From Psychromonas ingrahamii 37 (GTDB taxonomy: Bacteria > Pseudomonadota > Gammaproteobacteria > Enterobacterales > Psychromonadaceae): 64,000 nucleotides of DNA. The stretch is from the NCBI RefSeq assembly GCF_000015285.1, contig NC_008709.1, positions 1,612,001 to 1,676,000 of the forward strand. Direction: 5' to 3'. A program made the translations under genes and the position numbers. The number at the start of each line of letters is the position of its first letter. The first letter of the stretch is position 1. Below are positions 8,691-17,543 of this stretch, piece after piece. The notes under the pieces are model-generated. The model was not told the DNA's origin, ran no database searches, and worked only from the letters and a program-made list of their open reading frames with translations.

Positions 8691-10289
8691 TTAGAGTGGA
8701 TTGTCGTTCAGTTTATTAGAATAGAACTGGAAGTTGTTCTTGCCTTTCTCCTTCGCCTTGTACATCGCGACATCCGCGTTTTTGGTCAGAATCTGTTCGT
8801 TCAGACCGTTTTTTGGATAGGTACTGATCCCGATACTTGCTGTGATGCGGCACTCCTGACCGGCCAGAGTAAATGGTCTGGCGACAGCGGAAATAATTTT
8901 TTTGGCCACTGTTACTGTATATTTTTCGTTATCCAGTTCAGGCAGCATGATAACAAATTCGTCACCCCCTAGCCGGGCAATAGTGTCACTTTCGCGCAGA
9001 CATTTCTTGAGCCTTGCTGCGATTTCCTGCAGCAATTGGTCGCCAGCCTGGTGTCCAAGGGTGTCGTTAATATTTTTAAAATGGTCCAAGTCGAGAAATA
9101 GCAATGCCAGCAGTCCATTGTGGCGATCTGCCTGTTTGATACTATGACTCAGCAGTTTACTGAACAGACTGCGGTTCGGTAGCGTCGTGAGACTGTCATG
9201 ATAGGCAAGGTATTCGACTCTTGCGGCATGGGTGATATGTTCCTCTATGATGCGCTGGCGGCTTAAGGTAAGCTGATAGCTCATGCGCCACATCACCGCG
9301 ATAATCAGGAAGATGACAAAGCTGCTGGCTACCGCCTGCCACAGATAGACTTGCTTCTTCTGTTGAGCAGCGGCCAATTTTTCGTCTGCGGATAATCCAA
9401 CAATCACCGTCAGGGGGAAACCATAGAGCTTGTGTGCACTGGTGTAGCGCTGCACGCCATCCCAGACGTTGGTCTGAAGCATGGTTTCGCTTTTCATTTC
9501 CACCGCAGAATATGTTTTCAGCGCTTTTAAATTAGACTTATCGCTGGCAGTAATTGTTTCCCCACTGCGCCTGACAAGGAATATGCCGTCCTCGCAGATA
9601 ATGCCAAGCATGCCATGCTCTCCCAGTTTCGAGTATTCATAGCTGCTAACAAAATAGGCCGCGTCGACCGAGACCATTACAATACCGGCAAACTTTCCAT
9701 TGACAAAATCAAGTCTGCGGCTAAATGTCAGGTTCCACTTTCCGGTGCTCGGGTCAAGTTCCGGACTACCAACAGAGATAGCATCCCTCTGGAGCTGGCT
9801 CTGGAAGAAAGAAAGGTCGGCAACATTGGCATTGTCCGAGAGATTCGTACTGGTCACAATGTCACCCCTGCTGTCCACAATACTGATGTCGAACACCAGC
9901 GTAGGCGGTAATAGATTTCTGGCTTTCAACGTTGGCAGTACGTCCTGTATGCTCAGGATATTATTCGCATATTTGACGACCTTCAGAGTCTGGTCGATTT
10001 CGCGCAGTGAGCGCACGACCTGCGATTCATAAGTGTCGGCCAGTTCATGGCTTAATGCCGTCGCGGTTTGCTCTGCCGCGGTTTGTTCGATGTTGATAAG
10101 GTTCAGGATTGTCTTCCAGATTGCGGCCAGCATGAGAACGGCAATCGCCGGAAACAGGAAGGGAGATTCGACCAGGTGACTAAACCAATGAATCCGTGTC
10201 GAAGAAGCTGGAATCCCAGTGTTATTCAATAAAGCTTGATTGGCGGACCAGTCAGGATTTTCATTATTGATTTTCGTTTCTTCAACCAT
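8691..10289 (-). CDS. Cache-GGDEF diguanylate cyclase
   Basis: Membrane sensor making c-di-GMP. One TM helix near residue 35 (FLFPAIAVLMLAAIW) is followed by a ~270-residue periplasmic double-Cache-like sensor. A second TM helix (AVASSFVIFLIIAVMW) and a GGDEF domain follow, with DLDHFKNINDTLGH and an intact RLGGDEF. An RESD I-site lies five residues before GGDEF, so product inhibition is likely. The start at 10289 (MVEETKINN) has GGGAGAA upstream; a TTG at 10331 would add 14 residues. Divergent to the porin/PstS-like pair. It ends right after the GGDEF domain, with a decayed EAL fragment behind it. Confidence 0.9.
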   Translation of the reverse strand: MVEETKINNENPDWSANQALLNNTGIPASSTRIHWFSHLVESPFLFPAIAVLMLAAIWKTILNLINIEQTAAEQTATALSHELADTYESQVVRSLREIDQTLKVVKYANNILSIQDVLPTLKARNLLPPTLVFDISIVDSRGDIVTSTNLSDNANVADLSFFQSQLQRDAISVGSPELDPSTGKWNLTFSRRLDFVNGKFAGIVMVSVDAAYFVSSYEYSKLGEHGMLGIICEDGIFLVRRSGETITASDKSNLKALKTYSAVEMKSETMLQTNVWDGVQRYTSAHKLYGFPLTVIVGLSADEKLAAAQQKKQVYLWQAVASSFVIFLIIAVMWRMSYQLTLSRQRIIEEHITHAARVEYLAYHDSLTTLPNRSLFSKLLSHSIKQADRHNGLLALLFLDLDHFKNINDTLGHQAGDQLLQEIAARLKKCLRESDTIARLGGDEFVIMLPELDNEKYTVTVAKKIISAVARPFTLAGQECRITASIGISTYPKNGLNEQILTKNADVAMYKAKEKGKNNFQFYSNKLNDNPL

Positions 10290-10330
10290 TGAGTATGTTT
10301 CTCCCGTGTATTTAATGTTTAAAAAGAGCA

Positions 10331-10405
10331 ATCATACAAAGACCCTGTCATATTTGGCGATAATGTGCGCTTTTATTAACATAATATTTCAATAAAAAAT
10401 TGGCT
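10331..10405 (+). repeat. Dispersed repeat, copy 1 of 3
   Basis: About 75 bp containing TCATATTTGGCGATAA and CAATAAAAAATTGGCT. Similar blocks occur at 16806-16881 and 20583-20659 in the same orientation. All three lie at edges of the two binding-protein/GGDEF modules. This copy lies directly behind the GGDEF gene start. Confidence 0.8.
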
Positions 10406-11138
10406 ATTCAGCCTGAGATTGGCGCTTTTTTGAGTGTTTTTTCAAAAAATATGACCACAATAAACAGTTAAGTGAAGCTATTTATAAGTTGGGTCATTGG
10501 TGTTGGTACTGTTCTTTTTTTCCTGCTGGTCGCTTATTTATTTCCCTGTATAATACTAATCGTTTTAAAGGTCTTATTATACGCTAAAATGTGTGCATCT
10601 ATATCATTGAAAATAATCACGATAATATCTATTTTTTATCATTATTTCAACGTGCTACATTATATTAAATAAAGCCGTTATATGAAATAGGCTGTACACC
10701 ATCCGAAATCTGACTCAATAGCCGTTTTGTACTTTTATGGTTTCACAGAGACAATGCGCAGTGATTTACGCTCAAACCTCTCTCCCAACGCGATTCTCTA
10801 ATACAGTGGTATTATTTTGAGCGCTAAATAATTAACATGGGTGTCTTGATAAATTTCCTTAAATAATTAATATAGGTGTCTTGATCAATTGTATTTGTTC
10901 TTCATAGGCTTTCGCAGTTCGAGGGAATCATGCTCTTTCAATAGCAAAAGCAAAGTAAAGTCGCCATCAAGGGCGAAAGACCAACAATAAAAGTTAAACC
11001 AGACACCTCAAGCGAAAGCATACAAATAAGAAAAAACGGGTAGGCGAATTGAACGGCAGTTCATAAGCAGGCACTCCCGTTCAAGGCGCTTTATTTTTCT
11101 TGCACCCTGAATAGATTAACTCATTAATAGAATGGGTA
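10406..11138. other. Intergenic region, no convincing gene
   Basis: Holds the tandem repeat at 10825-10890. It also holds a TTGAACGG/CCGTTCAA inverted repeat (about 11047-11085, long loop) near the 3' end of the SPFH gene, and a stretch (10976-11001) partly shared with 21488-21512 (CAACAATAAAAGTTAAACCA). A 66-codon hydrophobic open frame at 10472-10672 has no ribosome site and is not called. Confidence 0.5.
10825..10890. repeat. Two-copy 31-bp tandem repeat
   Basis: Copies 10825-10855 and 10860-10890, period 35 bp, each with TAAATAATTAA then GGTGTCTTGAT. They differ at a few positions. No function seen. Confidence 0.85.
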
Positions 11139-12194
11139 TTATTGTTTTTTACCGCAGCCGGGACAGAATTTGGCATCTAATGATCTTTCTGTGCCACAGT
11201 CCACACAGAATTTTTTTACCTGTGCTTGTACTTGTTCGCTGCCGCAGCTGGGGCAGAATTTTGCTCCCTGCGGAATAGTCTGTTGACAAGACGAACAAGA
11301 CGGGCCTGCCATAATGGTGCTTTGTTCATTTTCCATTGATGTTGAATTCAACTTCATCATCTGATTGCCTATCCCGAAACCCACTCCCATGCCGACACCT
11401 GCGCCGGCAACACCACCCGCACCTTCATTTGAAGCTGCTTTTTCCGCTACATCAAACATTTTAACGGTGTTATAGGTTTCACCGTAAATATCAAATTCCG
11501 CTTTTTTCGCCAGTATCTCTTTTAAACGTATTACGCTGTCATCATTCTGTGGCACGTTTATCGAATTCAAATAAAAGTTTACAATTTCAATACCGAAACG
11601 CTTAAATTCAGCCATGATATCGTTCTGCAGGGCCGCTGACATTTCATTAAGATGCGCACTGATATTAAGCACTGATATTCTATCGTTAATGACTTTTTTA
11701 GAAATAAAGTCTTTTATCCGGCTCATTAGATGGCCACGAAAATAGTTAAGAATTTGCTCTGCATCGAACTCGTCAACGGTTCCCACTAGCGTAGTAACAA
11801 ACTTTTTTGCATCGGTAATTTTTATGCCGAACTGTCCGAATGCCCGCAACGGGATGTAAATATTATAAACAGGCTCTAGAATCGGGATTGGCTCCTGCGT
11901 ACCCCATTTCATATTTAGATTAACGGCTTTATTAACGTAATAAATTTCTGCAGCAAAGGGGGACTGGTTATCAAAAGAGATATTAACCAGATGTTCTAAT
12001 AACGGAATATTCGCAGACTTTAGTGTGTGGCGGCCCGGGCCGAGTACATCAAGTGCTTTGCCGTCTTTATAAAAGACCGCCTCTTGTGCCTGGTTAACAA
12101 TAACCTGTGTCCCCCATACTAGACTGTCATGGGGCCAACGCCAGGCAAAAACATCACCGGGACCATTGTATTTGACACGATCAATGATATTCAT
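11139..12194 (-). CDS. SPFH-domain protein with C-terminal zinc ribbons (YdjI-like)
   Basis: 351 residues. The first ~250 form an SPFH/band-7-like domain of the type named virion core protein/YdjI (AWRWPHDSLVWGTQVIVNQ near the N-terminus). A glycine-rich linker (GAGGVAGAGVGMGVGFG) follows, then two CxxC zinc ribbons: CSSC...CPSCG and CVDCG...CPGCG. There is no signal peptide or TM helix, so it is probably a cytoplasmic or membrane-associated scaffold. It lies downstream of the Tim44/TerB-like gene on the same strand (162-bp gap with a heptamer repeat), so a shared membrane-stress role is plausible. No terminator with a T tract was found behind it. Confidence 0.85.
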   Translation of the reverse strand: MNIIDRVKYNGPGDVFAWRWPHDSLVWGTQVIVNQAQEAVFYKDGKALDVLGPGRHTLKSANIPLLEHLVNISFDNQSPFAAEIYYVNKAVNLNMKWGTQEPIPILEPVYNIYIPLRAFGQFGIKITDAKKFVTTLVGTVDEFDAEQILNYFRGHLMSRIKDFISKKVINDRISVLNISAHLNEMSAALQNDIMAEFKRFGIEIVNFYLNSINVPQNDDSVIRLKEILAKKAEFDIYGETYNTVKMFDVAEKAASNEGAGGVAGAGVGMGVGFGIGNQMMKLNSTSMENEQSTIMAGPSCSSCQQTIPQGAKFCPSCGSEQVQAQVKKFCVDCGTERSLDAKFCPGCGKKQ

Positions 12195-12316
12195 TATTTA
12201 TCCCTCCCTCATTATCAATATATTGTAAGTACTCTTACAACAATTTCCCGTTATTTTTTAGCAGTTTACTCAATAAAGGCACCCTTTAATATCAGAAAGC
12301 TTTCGGGCGAGCACTT

Positions 12317-12351
12317 AGTTATTAGTTATTAGTTATTGGTTATTGGTTATT
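12317..12351. repeat. Five-copy heptanucleotide repeat
   Basis: Five copies of (A/G)GTTATT in a row, starting 5 bp past the stop codon of the Tim44-like gene (12357) and before the SPFH gene. Copy number could vary by slippage. Confidence 0.9.
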
Positions 12352-12356
12352 GATGT

Positions 12357-14042
12357 TTAGCTTTTTAAAGTTTGTCGGCTTCGCCGATATAGCTGATGGC
12401 GTTTACGTTTAATACGCAGGTTAATATCAATGGCTAAAAAATTAAATTTTTCTCCAAACTGTAATAATAGTTTTCGCTCCTCGACACAGACCTGACCATC
12501 GGCTAAACACATCTCAATCAGTTTATCTAACCAGTCAGATGCATCCAGAGTTTCATCCGGAGTGAGCATATCTAATTGTCCATTTTCAGCGGCCACAATT
12601 ATCTTATCTAATACGCTCTGCGGAATGCGGCGGTTCTTAACAAACTGATCTAATAAGTGTTTCTCCTGTTTATCAACTCTACCGTCGGCAAATAAAACTA
12701 AGATTAAGCTTGATAATAGTGATATTGGATCAAAAATACGATCACTTTTGACCTGAGCTCTTTCCTGAAACGCAAATTCCAGACCTTTCATTTTAACAAG
12801 ATGTTCAATATGTGGGATAAAGTCTTGTAAAATCCAGTCCTGCTCACCCTGATTAAAAGAACTGTTACAATACTCACAGCAGTCCTGATAATTATTGGTT
12901 TGCGGTGCACCGCAGCGGTAACAGTGTAAAGAATGCAGGCCTTTTTTGATATCGCTTTTAACACCTGATTTTCTTATCATCGTCAGGTGATGAGCATAAT
13001 ACCCGATGGCTGTGGATACTTTTTCCGTATGTGAAATCTTGTTGCCCTGCCATTTTACTAACAGATACACTTTGTCAATGTCTTCACCAAATTGCACTTT
13101 ACTCACTTCGCACAGGCCAAGCTGCACATTATCAAAGAAATGTGCAGCTGACAGCTGATTGAATTTTTCGATATAACTCGGGTGAGCAACTGCGAGAAGC
13201 GGATCGCTGTTCTGTATTAACCAGGCCTTCTGCATCCGCCAGAAAACAGAACTTACCCTGTCTTCAATCAGCGGGATATTAAAAGCCGGATCGACAACCT
13301 GATAATCACTTACGCCGTTTATCTGTCTTTTTGCATTCTGAAAACGCCACTGCGCTTCCTGAGTGATCTTCGCTAAAATCCAGTCGTATTCGCCTGATCC
13401 AATCAGCGATCGACAAGCCTGACACCGGACAGACTGACTAAGCTTTAAGGTGCTGCCGCAGTTCGGGCAGTTTCCTTCCATCAGGCCCGGCTGAGTGCGG
13501 GTCTGCACGCCGGGTAAGCGTACATAGGTTAAATACTCGGTTTTAGTTGTTAACGGCACCCAACTGTCAGTCTGTTTATTGCGACCTTTTATTTCGATCG
13601 GATAATCTGCCCGTGATGTTATTTTAAAGTGCAGTGTTTCAAAGTGTTTATCCGCTTCTATTCCAACTAATTCACTGTTAGTAATGATCAGGTTTTCTAT
13701 TTTACGACGGTGCTGCTGTTTCTTTTGTATCTCAAACTGAATCTGATAGGACTCGCTGATACCATCACTGATAAAAGCACGGGAATAGGAGATATCCTGC
13801 TCAGACCAGGCCTGCTTGATAATATAAAAGGCATTTTCAACTCGGCTGGTAATAAGTGCGGTGGAAAAGTGTTTATCCAGGTGTCGAATTTTATTCTGCT
13901 GAATCAGCTGCTTTTTCAGGGCCTGTTTCTGCACACCGCGCATTATGGTGTTTTTAATTTTTTTATTCTGAAATTTTTTCCCCTCAATAATGCCGGTAAT
14001 GACGACTGCTGCAATAATAAGAATAAATATGAGCGGGAACAT
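12357..14042 (-). CDS. Tim44-like, zinc-ribbon and TerB-like membrane protein
   Basis: 561 residues. An N-terminal TM helix (FPLIFILIIAAVVITGII) is followed by a basic segment and two Tim44/NTF2-like repeats (about 60-190 and 250-350). Each repeat is followed by a CxxCG...CxxC zinc ribbon (NCPNCG...CQAC and CYRCG...CEYC) and a YDWIL/QDWIL motif. The C-terminal ~110 residues are helical and TerB-like (LFADGRVDKQEKHLLDQF, CLADGQVCVEERKLL), a fold linked to tellurite and membrane stress. The internal duplication is clear. It heads a two-gene unit with the SPFH protein. The biological role is not established. Confidence 0.75.
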   Translation of the reverse strand: MFPLIFILIIAAVVITGIIEGKKFQNKKIKNTIMRGVQKQALKKQLIQQNKIRHLDKHFSTALITSRVENAFYIIKQAWSEQDISYSRAFISDGISESYQIQFEIQKKQQHRRKIENLIITNSELVGIEADKHFETLHFKITSRADYPIEIKGRNKQTDSWVPLTTKTEYLTYVRLPGVQTRTQPGLMEGNCPNCGSTLKLSQSVRCQACRSLIGSGEYDWILAKITQEAQWRFQNAKRQINGVSDYQVVDPAFNIPLIEDRVSSVFWRMQKAWLIQNSDPLLAVAHPSYIEKFNQLSAAHFFDNVQLGLCEVSKVQFGEDIDKVYLLVKWQGNKISHTEKVSTAIGYYAHHLTMIRKSGVKSDIKKGLHSLHCYRCGAPQTNNYQDCCEYCNSSFNQGEQDWILQDFIPHIEHLVKMKGLEFAFQERAQVKSDRIFDPISLLSSLILVLFADGRVDKQEKHLLDQFVKNRRIPQSVLDKIIVAAENGQLDMLTPDETLDASDWLDKLIEMCLADGQVCVEERKLLLQFGEKFNFLAIDINLRIKRKRHQLYRRSRQTLKS

Positions 14043-14400
14043 AGAGAAGCTTTCTCATTTATTTAAAGGGAATCTATTTATAACAGATAATAAACCCTTC
14101 CCCTGAAACTGGTGATAAATCTATAAGCCTAGTCACTGATTTTTTGTTCAGAGCTCTGCCACCTGTATTGTGCTTGGTTCTTTTTTCAGTATAAAGCGGT
14201 AACATTTTTATCTGCTTTATGGGTCAAAAGAGACTTTTTTTGTTGACTCCGATATCAAAAATCAATGCAGCTACGAAAATTCCCATCCATTTTTATGGTA
14301 CTGAACAAGTGCTTCAGCAAGCAGGAAAATCGAATGAGCGTGCTGTCCCTTCATACCGCACTGTGAGTTATACGGGAGTGGTGTATCAGGAATATTATAA
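14043..14400. other. Intergenic region between Tim44-like gene and tsdBA terminator
   Basis: AT-rich. A 71-codon open frame on the plus strand (14219-14434) runs into the terminator hairpin and has no recognised homology or ribosome site. It is not called. Confidence 0.4.
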
Positions 14401-14406
14401 TAAAAA

Positions 14407-14448
14407 AACCTTATTCAATTCTTGGCAGAAATAAATAAGGGCTTTTTT
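14407..14448 (-). terminator. Bidirectional terminator behind tsdA
   Basis: CCTTATT (14409-14415) pairs with AATAAGG (14434-14440) across an 18-nt loop. There are runs of A before and T after, so it can work on both strands. Position fits the end of the tsdBA operon. Confidence 0.65.
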
Positions 14449-14484
14449 TAGCCAATAGAGAGGCTATTTTATCAGTATTTTTTA

Positions 14485-15525
14485 TTAAAATGCGTTGGAG
14501 CCGATCACTTTACCATTAACGGTTTTTCCGTAGTAGCCCTGGTGATTATGATATTTCTCCTGAGTTGCCTTTAAATCGCCGTTAAAACGAGGATCTTGAG
14601 GGCGTTCATGACTGTTCATAAAGGCGGCTACATCCCATGCTTGTTGTTTGGCTATTTGAATGCTTTTACCCAGTGGCATATTTTCATAGATAAAGAATGC
14701 CGCTGTATTAACACGATGCATTCCTGCGCCCCAGTTGAACGAATCTTTGCCCCATAATGGTGGGAAAGATTGTACACCGTTGGCTTTAATGCCTTCGCCA
14801 TTTGCACCATGACAACTTGCACAGGTTGTATTATAAACAATCTCCCCACGTTCAATTGAAGGGCCTTGCTCAGGTTTGTCAAGTTTAGGGTAGCTACGAC
14901 CTGCTAAGGTTCCCCGTTTTCCTGCGGGTAAATCTTCTTTCATTTCAACAGGTAAAATAAATGATGGATCATTACCACCTAATTGCAGGGCTGCATCAGA
15001 TAATTCCGAAATAGGTCTATCCTGCATGTCGTATTGATCGAATAATCCGCCCATTGCCAGCCAATAAGAGTAGGCACTCAGTGCGACTAACTCTGGAGAG
15101 TCTTTTGCTGGTGGAGTACCGTCCATTGAGTAAGTAAAACAACCTTGAATACGTTCCCCATAGGTATTTACTTTGTCGTTTTTAGAACGATAAGCAGGGT
15201 AGGCCATAAACGCTCCCCAAAGTGGGGCTGAATTGGCTTTCATGCCTGCCTGCATATGGCAATTGACACAGTTTTGTTCGTTACCGACGTACTTGTCTCG
15301 TAGGGTTTGTGAATTAACAAACAGGGAGTAGCCCTGTTTTACTTTTGCACCAAAAGGCGTATTGGGAATAGTGCTTAAGTCCCGTGGTACTAATTGATCC
15401 ACTTTTTTTGTTTTTGGGTGTGCCGGCAGCTCAGCTTGCCTATCCGGCAGTTCCATCTCCGTCGTTGCCATAACGCTTTGTGAAAATAAGGTGGCAGTTG
15501 CCAGCGCGATTAGGTATTTATTCAT
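14485..15525 (-). CDS. tsdA: Thiosulfate dehydrogenase (tetrathionate-forming), diheme
   Basis: Periplasmic diheme cytochrome c that joins two thiosulfates into tetrathionate and releases two electrons (the reaction can run in reverse). It has a signal peptide (MNKYLIALATATLFSQSVMA) and heme sites CVNCH and CASCH. The conserved ERIQGCF segment supplies the Cys known as the unusual distal ligand of heme 1 in TsdA enzymes, and a MPLG..I Met follows near the second heme. 346 residues is normal. It lies 10 bp downstream of tsdB and is followed by a terminator. The Cys ligand separates TsdA from generic diheme cytochromes, so the call is fairly firm. Confidence 0.88.
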   Translation of the reverse strand: MNKYLIALATATLFSQSVMATTEMELPDRQAELPAHPKTKKVDQLVPRDLSTIPNTPFGAKVKQGYSLFVNSQTLRDKYVGNEQNCVNCHMQAGMKANSAPLWGAFMAYPAYRSKNDKVNTYGERIQGCFTYSMDGTPPAKDSPELVALSAYSYWLAMGGLFDQYDMQDRPISELSDAALQLGGNDPSFILPVEMKEDLPAGKRGTLAGRSYPKLDKPEQGPSIERGEIVYNTTCASCHGANGEGIKANGVQSFPPLWGKDSFNWGAGMHRVNTAAFFIYENMPLGKSIQIAKQQAWDVAAFMNSHERPQDPRFNGDLKATQEKYHNHQGYYGKTVNGKVIGSNAF

Positions 15526-15535
15526 CGTATTTTCC

Positions 15536-16168
15536 TTATTTCACATTAGCAAAATAGAGTGCTAATTGAGATATTTCAGTATTGGTGAGTTGTCTTGCAA
15601 TACTGCCCATTACATCGTTGAGATCCCCAGAACGTGTATTATTTTTCCATGCGGTTAGCTGCATCTCAATATAGTTGGGATGTTGATTGGCTAAACGAGG
15701 GAAGGCTTCTACGCCTATACCACTTGCACCATGACAGGTTGAGCAAGCTGGAATATTGCGCTTCCAATCACCCTGATAAACCAATTTACGGGCAGGATCA
15801 TAAATAATAACGTGATCGCCGCGTTGCTCCAGATTTTTAATATCAGGTGTCGACAGAGAAGCAAAGTAGTTTACGGCTTCCGCTTTTTTCTGCGGATCAG
15901 AAACCATTACAGCCATTGCGGTCATAAGCGGATCGCTTCGCTTCCCCGACAGGAAATGATTTATTTGGTTGGTGAGGTATTCAGGATCTTGTCCTGCAAT
16001 CATAGGGGCAGGGTTAGGTTTGGTGTTAGGTGATCCCATCCCCGTCGTCAGATGACAACTGGTGCATACGGCTGCAGCGGATGGAACAGAGGTCGCAAAA
16101 GCAGGACTCATTAATAGGAACAGAGTCCCTAATCCCACACAGCGTTGAATTTTTTTGGTTATTGACAT
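15536..16168 (-). CDS. tsdB: Diheme cytochrome c4-like electron acceptor TsdB
   Basis: 210 residues with a signal peptide ending AFA. Two class-I cytochrome c domains carry CTSCH (with MIAGQ downstream) and CSTCH (with PRLANQHPNY downstream). In thiosulfate oxidisers TsdB takes electrons from TsdA, and the tsdB-tsdA order here is the usual one. A strong GTGGAGT lies upstream of the ATG. The only other feature upstream is a 14-bp dyad TGTGG-TTGT-CCACA at 16247-16260, which may be an operator. Without the tsdA neighbour it would be called a cytochrome c4. Confidence 0.82.
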   Translation of the reverse strand: MSITKKIQRCVGLGTLFLLMSPAFATSVPSAAAVCTSCHLTTGMGSPNTKPNPAPMIAGQDPEYLTNQINHFLSGKRSDPLMTAMAVMVSDPQKKAEAVNYFASLSTPDIKNLEQRGDHVIIYDPARKLVYQGDWKRNIPACSTCHGASGIGVEAFPRLANQHPNYIEMQLTAWKNNTRSGDLNDVMGSIARQLTNTEISQLALYFANVK

Positions 16169-16269
16169 AAGTACTCCACAAAAATTGTTTTTATTTTGTT
16201 AGATATTTATTTTCTTATTATCAAGGTTATTTATAGACTTGGGTATTGTGGTTGTCCACATATATCCTT

Positions 16270-16685
16270 GCGAAAATGACGGAAAGTATAGAACAATCAG
16301 AATATACTTTCCTTTTTGAGCGACTTCATGGTGGTTGTTGCGATCAAGAAAAAGTATGCTCAGACATTGTTGGTAAACCTTTATTCGGCTTTGTAGCGGG
16401 GGAATATAACGAGCAGCCGCAAGGTATCCCTTATTCTTTCATCGACTATTTAGAGCTTGTTGACTGGACCGGGCGAGTTATCAGATATGATAAATGCGGT
16501 GCGATTAGCGGGAAAAACCCAAATTTTTTGAGTGTACTGGGTTTAGAGCGATAAGCTTAACATGCTATTTGGGTAAAAATTATCATGGCGCCGTCGGCTC
16601 GCTTGATGAACTTGGATTGTTTGCCGAGCATACGGGTAAACGCTGGATATCGGGTAAAAATAAATTACAGAAAATAGTGCATTAA
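16270..16685 (+). pseudogene. 3' remnant of a Y1/REP-associated (IS200-like) transposase
   Basis: The encoded segment QPQGIPYSFIDYLELVDWTG, followed by a VIR.DK.GAI motif, is typical of the C-terminal domain of long REP-associated tyrosine transposases. After LGLER at 16552 the frame breaks. A second frame continues with YHGAVGSLDELGLFAEHTG and KRWISGK to a stop at 16683-16685. The catalytic N-terminal domain with HUH is absent. The last ~165 bp are repeated at 20291-20480. Confidence 0.75.
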
Positions 16686-16886
16686 AAGCCATTATTAACA
16701 ATCTATCCATCAAATTAGCACCTTGCTAAGTCATATCGATATTTTAATTCTTTAACAAATTTCATTATTTAATTCAGCACCTTCTAAAGTATTTTCTCTG
16801 CTGTAATCATACAAATACTCGGTCATATTTGGCGATAAGGTGCCTTTTTTATTAACAGAAAATTGTAATAAAAAATTGGCTGTCCT
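16519..16886 (+). repeat. Long direct repeat A flanking the second signalling module
   Basis: About 370 bp, direct repeat of 20291-20663 with clear but imperfect identity over the whole length. It carries the transposase 3' end, the hairpin TTAGCA-CCT-TGCTAA (16715-16729) and the dispersed repeat block at 16806-16881. A 15-bp unit TTGGCTGTCCTACTT is doubled at its right end (16876-16905). Confidence 0.85.
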
Positions 16887-17543
16887 ACTTTTGGCTGTCC
16901 TACTTTTGACTTGTTAAGACGAAATTGATTTTTAAATTCAATTTATTAACCTAAAAAGGCTTGTGTGTCCCGCTTTTACCCTAATTGGCAAAGATATCAT
17001 AATGACTTAACCGGATCTCATATGAACTAGAAAGTATTTGCAAACCATTTTCATTAACGTGTGTTATTGTATTATTTAATTTGAAAATAGATTCAAATAG
17101 TTATTCTAACCAATACAGGCCATTTTTAGCTTTTTCGAATAAAATACAGTCTTTTGGGTATGCTGTTCATTATTTGATTTAGTCAACCACAGCCTGGTAT
17201 ATTAAAAAATAAAAAAAACGCTAGGATATGACGATGATAAAGAGGTTTGTGGTTACGATGTTCATTGTCGCATTTGTAGCCTTGGCGGCCTTTTCTGGTG
17301 AGGATCGTGGTAATGCCTTTGAGTGAAAATTTAAGCAGTATCGCTCTGTTTTACTTCAATGGTGGCAACAAAAACGGTGCTACCGATTCAGGTATCCCGC
17401 ATTTGCCAGCCTACTATGGTCAGATGCAGACCAATAACACCTACCGCTCTTTTAAGGTGAATGAAATGGTTGCTGTTATGATCGGTGACATTACTCTTGT
17501 TTTTTAGCCTTAGTGCTATCTAAATATCAAATAGAATCTGAAT
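16887..17543. other. Region before the binding-protein gene; possible decayed small gene
   Basis: An ATG at 17234, behind AGGA, opens a 30-codon frame that looks like a signal peptide (MIKRFVVTMFIVAFVALAAF) and stops at 17326. Another frame continues to 17507 without recognisable homology. This could be a short frameshifted exported protein. The rest is AT-rich, with 16930-16985 resembling the left flank of the first module. Confidence 0.35.

Noticed and set aside
10472-10672. Hydrophobic 66-codon frame
   Set aside because: GTG start without ribosome site in AT-rich DNA; hydrophobic composition is expected from T-rich sequence.
14219-14434. 71-codon frame before the tsdA terminator
   Set aside because: No family, no ribosome site, and it ends within a terminator hairpin on the opposite operon.
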